DNA of 37,219 bases from an uncultured Oscillospiraceae bacterium (GCA_900548355.1 URKR01000018.1:1-37219), one strand, 5' to 3'. Counted from the first letter of the stretch, positions 1 through 7,281 are shown. The notes: generated by a model from the letters alone, not told the origin. Numbers and translations: made by a program.

Positions 1-12
1 AACCATCTTCAT
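1..12 (-). CDS. Start of a gene running off the left edge
   Basis: On the minus strand an AAGGAT ribosome site lies five bases before an ATG at position 12, followed by codons for M-K-M-V up to the window edge. It lies 114 bases downstream of the Lrp/AsnC gene and in the same direction, so it could be the gene next to this regulator. Only four codons are visible, so nothing can be said about the product, and the start itself is a guess from the ribosome site. Confidence 0.35.
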
Positions 13-126
13 CGGGTATCCTTCTTTCACATTACTGACTCACAATATCTTCTGCACGTCGCCGGCGGGCGGCATGGCATCCATAGAGCCCGCAAACGCC
101 CCGCCGCAGCGCCCGAACAGCGGGGG

Positions 127-555
127 TCACAGCGCCAGCCGCCTGTCCAGCTGGGTGGCCAGGATAATTTGGGTGTTGGTGGTACCCAATTGCTGGATTT
201 TGTTCAACAGGTGCTCCAGGTCCTCAATATTGGCACAGCTGACCTTGACGATGAAGTTGTAAGTGCCGGTTACACGATAACACTGCAGCACGTCAGACTC
301 CTGCTGGATAAGGGCCAGGAATTCTTCCCTGCGGTCGGGGGAGGTTTGTACCGATACCAGCGCCCCCACGCGGTTGGGCTCGTCCGGGCGGTGCAGCTGC
401 ACGGTATAACCGCCAATGATTCCCTCCTGTTCAAGCCGGTGGATGCGGCTGGAAACAGCCGGGCTGGTCAGGTTGATCTTTTGCGCAATCTCCTTGACCG
501 GCATGCGGGCATTTTCGGTCAATAGGTGGATGATTTTTCGGTCTAATGCGTCCAT
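127..555 (-). CDS. Lrp/AsnC family transcriptional regulator
   Basis: A 142-residue DNA-binding regulator of the feast/famine (Lrp/AsnC) family, which usually senses an amino acid and controls amino acid uptake or metabolism. The first 50 residues form the winged helix-turn-helix, with the typical start MDALDRKIIHLL and the recognition-helix region SPAVSSRIHRLEQEG. Residues from about 63 to 137 are the ligand-binding RAM domain, with the usual V-x-G-x-Y-N-F segment at 95-101. I chose the ATG at 555 because it has an AGAAGGTGAGC ribosome site and matches the family N-terminus; an in-frame extension upstream has no such support. The length is normal for the family. A TTGTAT-17-TATAAT promoter lies about 145 bases upstream. 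The ligand cannot be told from sequence. Confidence 0.9.
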   Translation of the reverse strand: MDALDRKIIHLLTENARMPVKEIAQKINLTSPAVSSRIHRLEQEGIIGGYTVQLHRPDEPNRVGALVSVQTSPDRREEFLALIQQESDVLQCYRVTGTYNFIVKVSCANIEDLEHLLNKIQQLGTTNTQIILATQLDRRLAL

Positions 556-698
556 ACGCTCACCTTCTGTACAGATGACTTTGTGAAATGCGCACAAAAA
601 AAGAAAATGAAGAAAAAATTCCTTGTGCGGAACATCGAAAACGGGAATCGACCGATTTCCAAGATCTTCGCTAAACAAAGTAAAGTCTTTCGTGCCCT

Positions 699-727
699 AT
701 TATAATAAAAGAAAAGGAAAAATACAA
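699..727 (-). promoter_or_regulatory. Sigma-A promoter of the Lrp/AsnC gene
   Basis: Read on the minus strand: TTGTAT, 17 bases, TATAAT. This leaves a leader of about 135 bases before the ATG at 555. It is back-to-back with the plus-strand promoter at 737-764, so the regulator could bind here and control both. Confidence 0.6.
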
Positions 728-736
728 GATCCGGGT

Positions 737-764
737 TTGACAATTCATTCAAAATCTGTATAAT
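737..764 (+). promoter_or_regulatory. Strong sigma-A promoter with consensus boxes
   Basis: A perfect TTGACA and a perfect TATAAT separated by 16 bases. No coding sequence with a ribosome site follows before the hairpin at 819-852, so the promoter seems to drive a short transcript rather than a gene. Confidence 0.7.
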
Positions 765-770
765 AAAGAC

Positions 771-857
771 ATTCCAAATGACATTCACCGACCTTTATAT
801 ACTTTCCCACCCCTCTATGCACAAAAGCCCGCCGTCAGGCGGGCTTTTGTGCACTTT
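771..857 (+). ncRNA. Candidate small RNA ending at a perfect hairpin terminator
   Basis: The transcript predicted from the consensus promoter at 737-764 runs only about 87 bases before the hairpin at 819-852. No ribosome site precedes its ATG triplets. The next gene (966) has its own promoter-like sequence at 916-943, so the unit can stand alone. It could instead be a long leader of the 966 gene with an attenuator. No known RNA family is recognised. The call rests on promoter-terminator pairing only. Confidence 0.35.
819..857 (+). terminator. Intrinsic terminator (could work both ways)
   Basis: A perfect 15-base-pair stem (819-833 with 838-852) with loop GTCA. The GC core GCCCGCC/GGCGGGC is flanked by an A-run and a T-run within the stem, followed by ACTTTT. 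The symmetry means it could end transcripts in either direction. Confidence 0.7.
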
Positions 858-915
858 TAACACGGCAGAAATAGCAAAGAATCGGCAGGAAGGGGCGCGC
901 AGCCGTCGGGACAAT

Positions 916-943
916 TTGTTTTTGGCAATATTTGTGCTATACT
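916..943 (+). promoter_or_regulatory. Probable promoter of the UPF0340/YggS operon
   Basis: TTGTTT, 16 bases, TATACT. Transcription would start near 950, only a few bases before the GGGAGG ribosome site. The -35 box is weak. Confidence 0.4.
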
Positions 944-965
944 TATGGACAAGGGAGGAATATAT

Positions 966-1526
966 ATGCAAACCGAACTTGATCTTTCCGCCATCACGGC
1001 GCAGAGCCGCCAGGCGGCTGAGGAACTGCTCGCTGCGGCCAAGCTGCGCGCAGGGGATCTCTTTGTCGTCGGCTGCTCGTCCAGCGAGATCGTCGGCGGC
1101 CATATCGGGCATGACAGCAGTCTCGAAGCCGCCCGTGCGGTCTATGCCGGCATCGCGCCGGTGCTGGGAGCGGCCGGCGTCGCGCTGGCTGCCCAGTGCT
1201 GTGAGCATCTCAACCGTGCGCTGGTCATTGAACGCGCCGTGGCTGCGCGCCGCGGCTATGCGCAGGTCAACGCGGTGCCCCAGCCCCACGCCGGCGGCAG
1301 CTGGGCCACGACCTGCTGGCAGAACTTCAGCGACCCGATTCTTGTCGAAGAAATCAAGGCCGAAGCCGGGTTGGATATCGGCGGCACGCTGATCGGGATG
1401 CACCTGCGCCGGGTGGCGGTGCCGGTGCGGCTGAGCCTTTCCCAAATCGGCTGTGCCAACATTCTGTGCGCGCGCACCCGCCCGCCCTACATTGGCGGGG
1501 CGCGCGCCGTCTATGAGGAGATGTGA
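966..1526 (+). CDS. ywlG: UPF0340 / DUF436 family protein (YwlG-like)
   Basis: A 186-residue cytoplasmic protein of the conserved TIGR01440/UPF0340 family, found mostly in Firmicutes and without a settled biochemical role. Family landmarks are visible: the VGCSSSEIVGGHIG segment near residue 34, the AAQCCEHLNRALVIER segment with its paired cysteines and histidine, and the VPQPHAGGSW segment. The ATG at 966 is chosen because the GGGAGG ribosome site ends about ten bases before it; an in-frame ATG at 945 lies upstream of that site and overlaps the promoter. It is three bases from the yggS-like gene, so the two are co-transcribed. In Bacillus, ywlG lies near glyA and upp; here the neighbour is a PLP-handling protein, which only hints at amino acid or PLP-linked metabolism. 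Confidence 0.9.
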   Translation: MQTELDLSAITAQSRQAAEELLAAAKLRAGDLFVVGCSSSEIVGGHIGHDSSLEAARAVYAGIAPVLGAAGVALAAQCCEHLNRALVIERAVAARRGYAQVNAVPQPHAGGSWATTCWQNFSDPILVEEIKAEAGLDIGGTLIGMHLRRVAVPVRLSLSQIGCANILCARTRPPYIGGARAVYEEM

Positions 1527-1529
1527 TCG

Positions 1530-2255
1530 ATGCTGAGCGAAGAAATCCGCGCCCGTATGGCCGAAAATGTCGCCCAAATCCGGCAGAAGATGGCCGAAGC
1601 GGCCAAAGCCGCCGGCCGTGACCCGGCCGAGATCCAGCTCTGCGCGGCCTGCAAAACCCGCACGGTTGAGGAAGTGCGGGCCAGCGCCGACCTGGCGATC
1701 GACCTCTTTGGCGAGAACCATGTGCAGGAACTTGTGGAAAAGACCGACGCCGGGGCCTACGCCGGCAAGCCGGGGCATTTCATCGGCCATTTGCAGACCA
1801 ACAAGGTCAACAAGGTCGTCGGCCGCGCCGCAATGATCGAGAGCGTTGACAGCGCGCGGCTGCTCGATAAAGTCGCCCGCGCGGCGGCCGGCCGAAGCCT
1901 TGTGCAGGATATCCTCATCGAGATCAACATCGGCGAGGAGGCGAGCAAGAGCGGCGTGCGGGAGGATGACCTCTGGGCGCTGCTTGAGGATGCGGCCGCC
2001 CGGCCCTCGGTGCGGCTGCGCGGGCTCATGGCGATCCCGCCGGCCGAAGCCGCGCCGGACGAAACCCGCGCCTTCTTTGCCCGAATGCGGGAGCTGCTGG
2101 CCAAAGCCGCCGGCCGCCATTATGAAAACGCCGTCATGGACACCCTCTCGATGGGAATGAGCGGGGACTACCCCGCCGCCATCCGCGAAGGCGCCACCAT
2201 CGTTCGCATCGGCACCGCGATCTACGGCGCGCGGGATTATTCCCAAAAGCGATAA
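1530..2255 (+). CDS. yggS: YggS/PLPBP family pyridoxal phosphate homeostasis protein
   Basis: A 241-residue cytoplasmic protein of the YggS/YlmE/PROSC family, which binds pyridoxal 5'-phosphate and keeps free PLP and amino/keto acid pools balanced but has no known catalysis. It has the fold III alanine-racemase-like barrel: the PLP lysine is K42 in AACKTRTVEEV, followed by the family segments FGENHVQEL, FIGHLQTNK and, near the C-terminus, LSMGMSGDYPAAIREG, which binds the phosphate. Length and motif order are normal. The start has a GAGGAG ribosome site inside the end of the previous gene. In many Firmicutes this gene lies near sepF and the division cluster; here it lies between ywlG and a membrane protein. 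Confidence 0.95.
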   Translation: MLSEEIRARMAENVAQIRQKMAEAAKAAGRDPAEIQLCAACKTRTVEEVRASADLAIDLFGENHVQELVEKTDAGAYAGKPGHFIGHLQTNKVNKVVGRAAMIESVDSARLLDKVARAAAGRSLVQDILIEINIGEEASKSGVREDDLWALLEDAAARPSVRLRGLMAIPPAEAAPDETRAFFARMRELLAKAAGRHYENAVMDTLSMGMSGDYPAAIREGATIVRIGTAIYGARDYSQKR

Positions 2256-2286
2256 ATTCAGGGTAAAGAAAGGGAAGGCGATCAAG

Positions 2287-2703
2287 ATGGCTACGTTCTG
2301 GAAGTTCTTAAACTGGGACAAAAGCGCGGCGGCGGCTTGCGTGCGCTGCTGCCTGATCCCGCTGGTTGTCGGGGTGGCGCTGTGGTTCTGGCTGCCGGAT
2401 ACGCTGCTCGGCTGGTCCACCAACCAGGGCGCGTTCATCGGCGGCGCGGCGAAGTGGCAGGCCGTGCTGCTGATACCGCTGCTGTACACGGCGGTCGAGG
2501 TCTGGCTGATCTGGCTTGTCACCAAGAGCGCCCGCAAGCGGGTGGCCGGCACCGTCTTTCCCTGGGTGTTCGCGGCGGTTGCGCTGCTGTTTTTTGTGCT
2601 GGGCTTCTACCCGCTCACCCAGACATCCTGCGGCGCGGCGGCCCTCTTCCTCGGCGCTGCGCTGTTTGCCGGCAACCTGCTCTGGTTTGTAAAGGCGAAA
2701 TAA
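2287..2703 (+). CDS. Small four-helix membrane protein of unknown function
   Basis: 138 residues, with about four hydrophobic helices at roughly 17-40, 57-80, 88-107 and 113-133. A short positive loop (KSARKRVAG) lies between helices 2 and 3. I do not recognise a family. It begins 31 bases after yggS, has an AGGGAAGGCGATCAAG ribosome region, and is followed by a strong terminator, so it is the last gene of the ywlG-yggS operon. Short hydrophobic proteins of this type are common and the sequence does not point to a substrate. Confidence 0.75.
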   Translation: MATFWKFLNWDKSAAAACVRCCLIPLVVGVALWFWLPDTLLGWSTNQGAFIGGAAKWQAVLLIPLLYTAVEVWLIWLVTKSARKRVAGTVFPWVFAAVALLFFVLGFYPLTQTSCGAAALFLGAALFAGNLLWFVKAK

Positions 2704-2723
2704 AACGATTATAAGATAATAGC

Positions 2724-2768
2724 AGCCCGCGGCCTGTGGAAGCAACCACAAGCCGCGGGCTGTATTTT
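2724..2768 (+). terminator. Intrinsic terminator of the ywlG-yggS operon
   Basis: A 16-base-pair stem with one mismatch (2724-2739 with 2746-2761), loop AAGCAA, then TATTTTTG. It lies 20 bases after the stop of the last gene. Confidence 0.85.
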
Positions 2769-2777
2769 TGTATGAAC

Positions 2778-2854
2778 CGTAGGGGCGGGCATTGCCCGCC
2801 CGTGGAAACCCGCAGAGCCGCAAACACCCCGGGCGACCAATGGTCGCCCCTACG
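2778..2854. repeat. Palindromic intergenic element, GTAGGGGC family
   Basis: The element has perfect 10-base inverted ends (CGTAGGGGCG and CGCCCCTACG). Inside, two hairpins stand side by side: GGGCGGGCA-T-TGCCCGCCC and GGGCGACCA-A-TGGTCGCCC, each with 9-base arms and a one-base centre. Related sequence occurs at 4411-4483 and 8647-8667. It sits between the ends of two convergent genes. Nothing else is seen in the 2704-2919 gap. Confidence 0.75.
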
Positions 2855-2919
2855 ATCTCTACATTTTTTAGCCGGCCGGCGAACCACCAATTTTATTATT
2901 TCTTATTTCGTTCGGCGTT

Positions 2920-3495
2920 TCATTCAATCCGTATCCCCGTCCCCTCCAGAAGTGCGACAACTTCGGGAAAGGTGAACTGCGCTTCTTTGAGCTGGTTGGC
3001 GGCAGGGTCGATGGCATAGCTTTCGGCCCCGCGGAAATCCGCTTTGCGCAGGTCGCACCGGGTGAAGCTCGTGCGGCCGAGCGGCGTGCTCTGAAAGCTT
3101 GCGCCTACCAGCTTGCAGTCGTCAAACACCGATTCGCGGAACTGGCAGCTCGAAAAATCGAACCCGTTGAGCGCCATGCCCGAAAAATCGCAGTACTGGA
3201 ACGCGCAGCCTGCCAGCCGCGCAAACGGCTGCACGAGCGCGCTGCGCCCCTGCAGGCCGCCCCAGGCGATTGAGCGGAAGCCGCAGTTTTCCATCACAGC
3301 CTCCCGCATCAAACAGAAGCTGAAGGTGACGGTTGACCACTGGCAGCGCAGAAACCGGCAGTCGAGGAAGGCGCAGTTCTCAAACCGCGCGCCGGCGAGC
3401 CGGCAGGCCGAAAAATCGCAGTCCTGGTACTCGGTATCCCGGCAATCCTCGGGCGAAAGTTCGGTCAGAACCGCGCCCTGCACAATCCGTTTCAC
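2920..3495 (-). CDS. Pentapeptide-repeat protein
   Basis: 191 residues dominated by repeats of the A(D/N)LXX type, e.g. CDFSACRLAGARFENCAFLDCRF near residues 26-48 and CDLRKADFRGA near 150-160; these build a right-handed quadrilateral beta helix. The C-terminus, SYAIDPAANQLKEAQFTFPEV, is the capping segment seen in many stand-alone pentapeptide proteins related in shape to Qnr and MfpA, which mimic DNA and protect gyrase. Whether this one touches gyrase is unknown. It starts with an ATGA overlap on the stop of the AAA ATPase gene, so the two are translationally coupled. It is somewhat shorter than Qnr (about 215 residues). Confidence 0.85.
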   Translation of the reverse strand: MKRIVQGAVLTELSPEDCRDTEYQDCDFSACRLAGARFENCAFLDCRFLRCQWSTVTFSFCLMREAVMENCGFRSIAWGGLQGRSALVQPFARLAGCAFQYCDFSGMALNGFDFSSCQFRESVFDDCKLVGASFQSTPLGRTSFTRCDLRKADFRGAESYAIDPAANQLKEAQFTFPEVVALLEGTGIRIE

Positions 3496-4361
3496 TCGGC
3501 ATCCCCCTCAAACTCGGCCGCGTGGGCGGCGAACCATTCGTAGTAAACCCGCACGTTGGGCAGCTCGGTCCAGCGGCGGGCGCGCACCGGCGCGCTGTCC
3601 AGGTCGTACACCCGCGCGCCGGGCATCGCAAGCAGAAACGGCGAGTGGGTCGCAATCACAAACTGGCATCGATCAAACCGCGCCGCGCCGGCCAGAAAAT
3701 CGGCCAGCTCCTGCTGCAAAGCCGGGGCCAGGCTGTTCTCTGGCTCGTCCAGCAGATAGAGCGCGCCGGAACGGATGCGCCCGGTGAAAAATCGGAAGGC
3801 GCTCTCGCCGTTGGAATAGGTACGGGCGTTGTCCATCAGCCGCGCCCGCACATAGCGGGACTGGCTGAGCCTGCGCGCTTCGGACACCTGTTTGAGCCGG
3901 TCGTAGTCGTCCAGGCTGCGCAGCTGGAACTTCGAATACTTGGCGTCCTGCGCCTCGGCAAACAGCTCGTCCCGCCGGCGGTCGATGCCCTCGTTGATCG
4001 CGCGCAAATCGAGCATCGTCTCAAACACGTCGTCGCTCGTCAAAATCGCGCTTTCCGCCGGCAGCGCGTGCAAAAGGTGCGCGTCGCACAGCCGGCAGTA
4101 GGCGGGGAAGAAGCTCGTCGAGTTGAACGGCACACCGCGCCGCAGCCGCAGCGTCTCGGCAATGACGTTGAGCGCCGTTGTCTTGCCCGAGCCATTGCCG
4201 CCGTACAGGATCGTGATATCGGCAAAATCCAGCGCGCGCAGACCCTTATCGGGGAAAACCTGGAACGGATAATAGGAATCGTAACAGGTGCGCCGCTGGG
4301 CGGTAAAGAAATTGAACTCGTCGTTTTCGCCCGCAAAGCGAAATTCGGATAAATATAGCAT
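3492..4361 (-). CDS. AAA/ABC-type ATPase, OLD/SMC-like (AAA_21 type)
   Basis: A 289-residue soluble ATPase with all ABC-class signatures: Walker A GGNGSGKT at 54-61, signature-like SNGES at 183-187, Walker B ALYLLDEPENS at 200-210, and the switch histidine in ATHS at 237-240. It has no membrane segments and no long coiled coil, so it is not a transporter subunit; the family is often called 'AAA family ATPase' with unknown target. The ATG at 4361 is used; a TTG at 4370 is possible, and neither has a clear ribosome site. The miniature inverted-repeat element at 4391-4531 lies just upstream. The stop codon overlaps the start of the pentapeptide-repeat gene. Confidence 0.85.
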   Translation of the reverse strand: MLYLSEFRFAGENDEFNFFTAQRRTCYDSYYPFQVFPDKGLRALDFADITILYGGNGSGKTTALNVIAETLRLRRGVPFNSTSFFPAYCRLCDAHLLHALPAESAILTSDDVFETMLDLRAINEGIDRRRDELFAEAQDAKYSKFQLRSLDDYDRLKQVSEARRLSQSRYVRARLMDNARTYSNGESAFRFFTGRIRSGALYLLDEPENSLAPALQQELADFLAGAARFDRCQFVIATHSPFLLAMPGARVYDLDSAPVRARRWTELPNVRVYYEWFAAHAAEFEGDAE

Positions 4362-4390
4362 AGCAGACAAATTAGGAATGAAAAAATAAA

Positions 4391-4531
4391 AATTGCGGTG
4401 GATCGCGCGCCGTAGGGACGGATTCCATATCCGCCCGCGTACAGGCTACCGCAAGCCGGGCTGATATAGAATCGGCCCCTACGGTCTCAACAAGGTTTGA
4501 AGCGGCCGCAGGCCGCCGATCCACCACAATT
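4391..4531. repeat. Miniature inverted-repeat element, 141 bp
   Basis: The ends AATTGCGGTGGATCG (4391-4405) and CGATCCACCACAATT (4517-4531) are inverted repeats matching at 14 of 15 bases; similarity continues weakly outwards. Inside is a GTAGGGAC...GCCCCTAC pair (4411-4483) like the element at 2778. It has no coding capacity. A half copy of the end (TTGCGGTGGTTCGGCGGC) is at 8557-8574. It looks like a non-autonomous mobile element or its remnant. Confidence 0.65.
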
Positions 4532-4581
4532 CTTCATTCTTACTTTTTAATTTTTTATTCGCGAACCGTGTTCGCGCCCGA

Positions 4582-5211
4582 TCACTTCGTGCCGTAAATC
4601 CGGTCGCCTGCATCGCCAAGGCCGGGCACAATATAACCGTTGTCGTCAAGACGCTCGTCCATCGCGCCGACATAGATGTCCACATCAGGGTGGGCTTCAT
4701 GCAGTGCTTTCATGCCTTCGGGCGCGGCAATCAGCCCGATGAACTTGATATGCTTGGCGCCGCGCTTTTTGATCTGGGTGATCGCATCGGCCGCGCTGCC
4801 GCCGGTCGCCAGCATCGGGTCAAGCACAATGACCTCGCGCTCGGCGATGTCCTTGGGCAGTTTGCAGTAGTATTCAACCGGCTGCAGCGTTTCCTCGTTG
4901 CGGTACAGGCCGATGTGGCCGACCTTCGCGGCCGGGATCAGCCGCAGCATGCCGTCCACCATGCCAAGACCGGCGCGCAGAATCGGCACGAGCGCCAGCT
5001 TGCGGCCGGCCAGCACTTTGGTGCGGGCCAGCGCGATCGGGGTTTCGACTTCGACTTCCTCAGTGGGCAGGTCGCGGGTGGCCTCATAGCAGAGCAGCAT
5101 CGCGACTTCGCTGACGAGGTCGCGGAACTCTTTGGTGCCGGTATTGCGGTCCCGCAGCAGGCTGATCTTATGCTGGATCAGCGGATGATCGACAATTTCA
5201 ACAATGCTCAT
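4582..5211 (-). CDS. upp: Uracil phosphoribosyltransferase
   Basis: A 209-residue enzyme that makes UMP from uracil and PRPP in pyrimidine salvage. The PRPP-binding motif is [14 protein letters not shown] at 127-140, and the uracil-binding C-terminus is the usual [17 protein letters not shown]. The N-terminal [19 protein letters not shown] segment is also typical. Length and motifs are canonical and there is nothing odd. It is the last gene of the tsaE-tsaB-rpiB-upp series on the minus strand; 79 bases separate it from rpiB, the same order (rpiB-upp) as in many Firmicutes. Confidence 0.97.
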   Translation of the reverse strand: MSIVEIVDHPLIQHKISLLRDRNTGTKEFRDLVSEVAMLLCYEATRDLPTEEVEVETPIALARTKVLAGRKLALVPILRAGLGMVDGMLRLIPAAKVGHIGLYRNEETLQPVEYYCKLPKDIAEREVIVLDPMLATGGSAADAITQIKKRGAKHIKFIGLIAAPEGMKALHEAHPDVDIYVGAMDERLDDNGYIVPGLGDAGDRIYGTK

Positions 5212-5290
5212 AGGTCATGGCTCCTTTGTTGGGAGAAGTTTTATGCAAGCCTGCCGTGCAGGCGGGGGACGTGGGGGGCATGAAGCGCGC

Positions 5291-5749
5291 TCAGCGGGTT
5301 TCAATCGCCATCATCTTGTCGATGCGGCGGGCGTGGCGGCCGCCCTCAAACGGGGTGGAGAGGAAGGTTTCCACAATCGAGAGCGCCAGCCCTTCGCCCA
5401 CAACCCGGCCGCCCAGGCACAGGGCGTTCGCGTCGTTATGGCGGCGGGTAAACTCAGCGCTGAAGGTGTCCGAACAGCAGCAGGCGCGGATGCCGTGCAC
5501 CTTATTTGCGCAGATCGACATCCCCACGCCGGTGCCGCAGCACAGAATCGCGAGCGAGCACCGCCCGTCCACGACCGCCTCGCAGGCGGGTACGGCGTAG
5601 TCAGGGTAGTCGCAGCTTGCGGTGCTGTCAGTGCCAAAATCAGTAAAGGCAAGGCCCTTCTGCTGCAAATGGGCTTTGATGGCTTCTTTCAGCGCATAGC
5701 CGCCGTGGTCGGCCGCCAGCGCGATCGGGGTGGTGTGATTGTCCTTCAT
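5291..5749 (-). CDS. rpiB: Ribose-5-phosphate isomerase B
   Basis: A 152-residue RpiB/LacA/LacB-type isomerase that interconverts ribose 5-phosphate and ribulose 5-phosphate. It has the substrate-binding ALAADHGGYALKEAI near the N-terminus, the catalytic cysteine in CCGTGVGMSICANKV (C71), and the phosphate-binding RRHNDANALCLGGRVVG. The ATG at 5749 has an AAAGGA ribosome site six bases upstream; a TTG two codons earlier would overlap that site. Its product feeds PRPP synthesis, so placing it just before upp makes metabolic sense. Confidence 0.95.
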   Translation of the reverse strand: MKDNHTTPIALAADHGGYALKEAIKAHLQQKGLAFTDFGTDSTASCDYPDYAVPACEAVVDGRCSLAILCCGTGVGMSICANKVHGIRACCCSDTFSAEFTRRHNDANALCLGGRVVGEGLALSIVETFLSTPFEGGRHARRIDKMMAIETR

Positions 5750-5808
5750 CTGCAATCCTTTCTCTTTTGCGCGCTTTTGCGCAAGTATTGCCCGGGGGGA
5801 AAACGGCC

Positions 5809-6510
5809 TTATTCGGTTGCGACGCGGCCTTCCCGTTCGGCACGCTCGCGCTCGGCCTGGCTGAGACGGTGGTAGTCCGGCAGCAGGGCGGCCGGCGGCG
5901 CAGCCTCGCCGGCCTCGGCCATTGCCCGGGCGGCCAGCGCCACACCGGCCCCGCGCAGCAACTGCAATGCGGGTGGACAGGGCATAACGCCGTCCGCCGT
6001 TCCAAATCTATTGTAACACAATGCGGCGCCGTCGCCAACAAAAATCAGCGGTTTCGGGCAGCTGGCCACAAAATTTTCAAGCGCTTCGACCGGTGCGGCG
6101 GCGTCCGGGGTCAGCCGGGCGTGGGTGGCCAGGTCAAACCCTGCCCAATAGACCTGGCCGCGGCGGGCGTCCTGCGCGCCGATCACGGTGCCGCAGCCGG
6201 CCAAACCAAAGGCCAGTGCGGCCAGCGTTGATACGCCGCAGCACGGGGTCTGCCGCGGCAGCGCCAGCCCCTTGACCGCCGCCAACCCAATCCGCAGCCC
6301 GGTAAAACTGCCGGGGCCGTTGGTCACGCCGTACAGGTCAATGTCGTCGCAAGTGAGCCCCGCGGCGCGCAGCGCAGCGTCAACCATTGGAAGAAGCGTC
6401 TCGCTGTGGGTCAAGCCGGTATTGCCGATCTGCTCATACAGCAGCCGGTCATTTTGCATTACCGCCACAGCCGCGCTGCGCCCGGCGGTGTCAATTGCAA
6501 GGATGTTCAT
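5809..6510 (-). CDS. tsaB: tRNA threonylcarbamoyladenosine biosynthesis protein TsaB
   Basis: A 233-residue inactive paralogue of the TsaD ASKHA ATPase; it forms the TsaBDE complex that puts the t6A modification on position 37 of ANN-decoding tRNAs. The N-terminus MNILAIDTAGRSAAVAV, then the GLTHSETLLPMVD region and GVTNGPGSFTGLRIGLAAV, are the family hallmarks. The C-terminal lobe is normal in length for Firmicutes. tsaE lies upstream on the same strand; tsaD and rimI, often found alongside, are not in the window. A 161-base gap separates it from tsaE, and I see no terminator in that gap. Confidence 0.95.
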   Translation of the reverse strand: MNILAIDTAGRSAAVAVMQNDRLLYEQIGNTGLTHSETLLPMVDAALRAAGLTCDDIDLYGVTNGPGSFTGLRIGLAAVKGLALPRQTPCCGVSTLAALAFGLAGCGTVIGAQDARRGQVYWAGFDLATHARLTPDAAAPVEALENFVASCPKPLIFVGDGAALCYNRFGTADGVMPCPPALQLLRGAGVALAARAMAEAGEAAPPAALLPDYHRLSQAERERAEREGRVATE

Positions 6511-6671
6511 GGAAACCTCATTTCCAAAATGTATAGAAACAAAAAGTTATACAAAAAGACGAAAACTGCAAACGCATACAATCCGCAACCGCCTGCCTGC
6601 GGGTTATGGGAAGACAGTTGAAAACCGCTCTCACTTATTCGGGCACAACACAGGGGCCCGCCTCCAGAGAT

Positions 6672-7100
6672 TCAGGCCAGCTCGGCCCCGTCAATGGTGA
6701 TCCGGCGCGTGCTGTCGTCCAGCCGCGCAATGTCAATGCGGATCGGCTTTTCAGCCGCGAGCAGGTCGGCGCAGTTTTCACTCCATTCGGCTGCGACAAT
6801 CGCGCCGCTGTCAAGGTAATCATAGAACCCGGCCGCGGCCAGGTCGGCCTCGGTGTGGATGCGGTAGAGGTCAAAGTGGGCGAACGGCTGCGGCCCGCGG
6901 TAGTAGTTCACAATCGCAAAGGTCGGGCTGGAGACAGGGTCAGTACAGCCGAGCCCTTCGGCCAGGCCCTGGCAGAAGGCGGTCTTGCCGGCGCCGAGGG
7001 AGCCGGTGAAGGCAATCAGCGCGCCGGGGGGAAGCACCCGGGCCAGTTGGCGACCCAGCGCAACGGTTTCCGCACGCGAACGGGTGATGTATTCGGTCAT
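6672..7100 (-). CDS. tsaE: tRNA threonylcarbamoyladenosine biosynthesis ATPase TsaE
   Basis: A 142-residue P-loop ATPase that powers the TsaBDE complex for t6A tRNA modification. Walker A is GSLGAGKT at 33-40; the conserved SPTF (58-61), HFDLYR (75-80) and the EW pair (105-106) are present. The ATG at 7100 is chosen because GGGGAGG lies nine bases upstream and the product then has the normal family length; an in-frame extension to 7184 would run through the leader of the promoter. It is the first gene of the tsaE-tsaB-rpiB-upp group, with a promoter and palindrome at 7183-7232. Confidence 0.95.
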   Translation of the reverse strand: MTEYITRSRAETVALGRQLARVLPPGALIAFTGSLGAGKTAFCQGLAEGLGCTDPVSSPTFAIVNYYRGPQPFAHFDLYRIHTEADLAAAGFYDYLDSGAIVAAEWSENCADLLAAEKPIRIDIARLDDSTRRITIDGAELA

Positions 7101-7182
7101 AGGTCTGTGCCTCCCCGGGGTGGAATACACTGTTATTGGCAGAATGGCCGGCCAAAACGGCGAGCCGTTGTGCAAACATAGC

Positions 7183-7207
7183 ATAATAGCCGCGTTGCGG
7201 CTATTAT
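7183..7207. promoter_or_regulatory. Perfect palindrome over the tsaE -10 box (operator-like)
   Basis: Arms ATAATAGCCGC and GCGGCTATTAT (11 bases each) around a GTT centre. One arm contains most of the tsaE -10 box. The same palindrome, again fused to a -10 box, lies at 37179-37204. It is followed in both copies by a GCACAACGGCTCGC-like segment. Either a repressor site or an RNA hairpin at the 5' end of the transcript would fit. Confidence 0.6.
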
Positions 7208-7232
7208 ACCACGGATACGCCCCATTTGTAAA
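7203..7232 (-). promoter_or_regulatory. Promoter of the tsaE operon
   Basis: Read on the minus strand: TTTACA, 18 bases, TATAAT. It gives a leader of about 95 bases that contains a second small hairpin, AACGGC-TC-GCCGTT. Confidence 0.65.
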
Positions 7233-7281
7233 ATTTTCTGCTGTAAATCTTCTGTCACTGGTGCGGCGCGGGGGTGTGCGG

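Noticed and set aside
778..818. Leader peptide in the candidate small RNA
   Set aside because: ATG triplets are present but without any ribosome site, and the frame runs through the hairpin.
795..2552. Long open frame on the minus strand opposite ywlG-yggS
   Set aside because: It is a GC-rich antisense shadow with repeated Gly/Ala/Arg/His composition and no domain; the plus-strand genes are well supported.
2776..2860. CRISPR repeat
   Set aside because: It has only two unequal hairpins and no regularly spaced identical repeats.
4555..4582. Terminator after upp
   Set aside because: The CGCGAAC-ACG-GTTCGCG hairpin is followed by A-runs, not T-runs, on the upp strand, so it does not fit an intrinsic terminator for upp.
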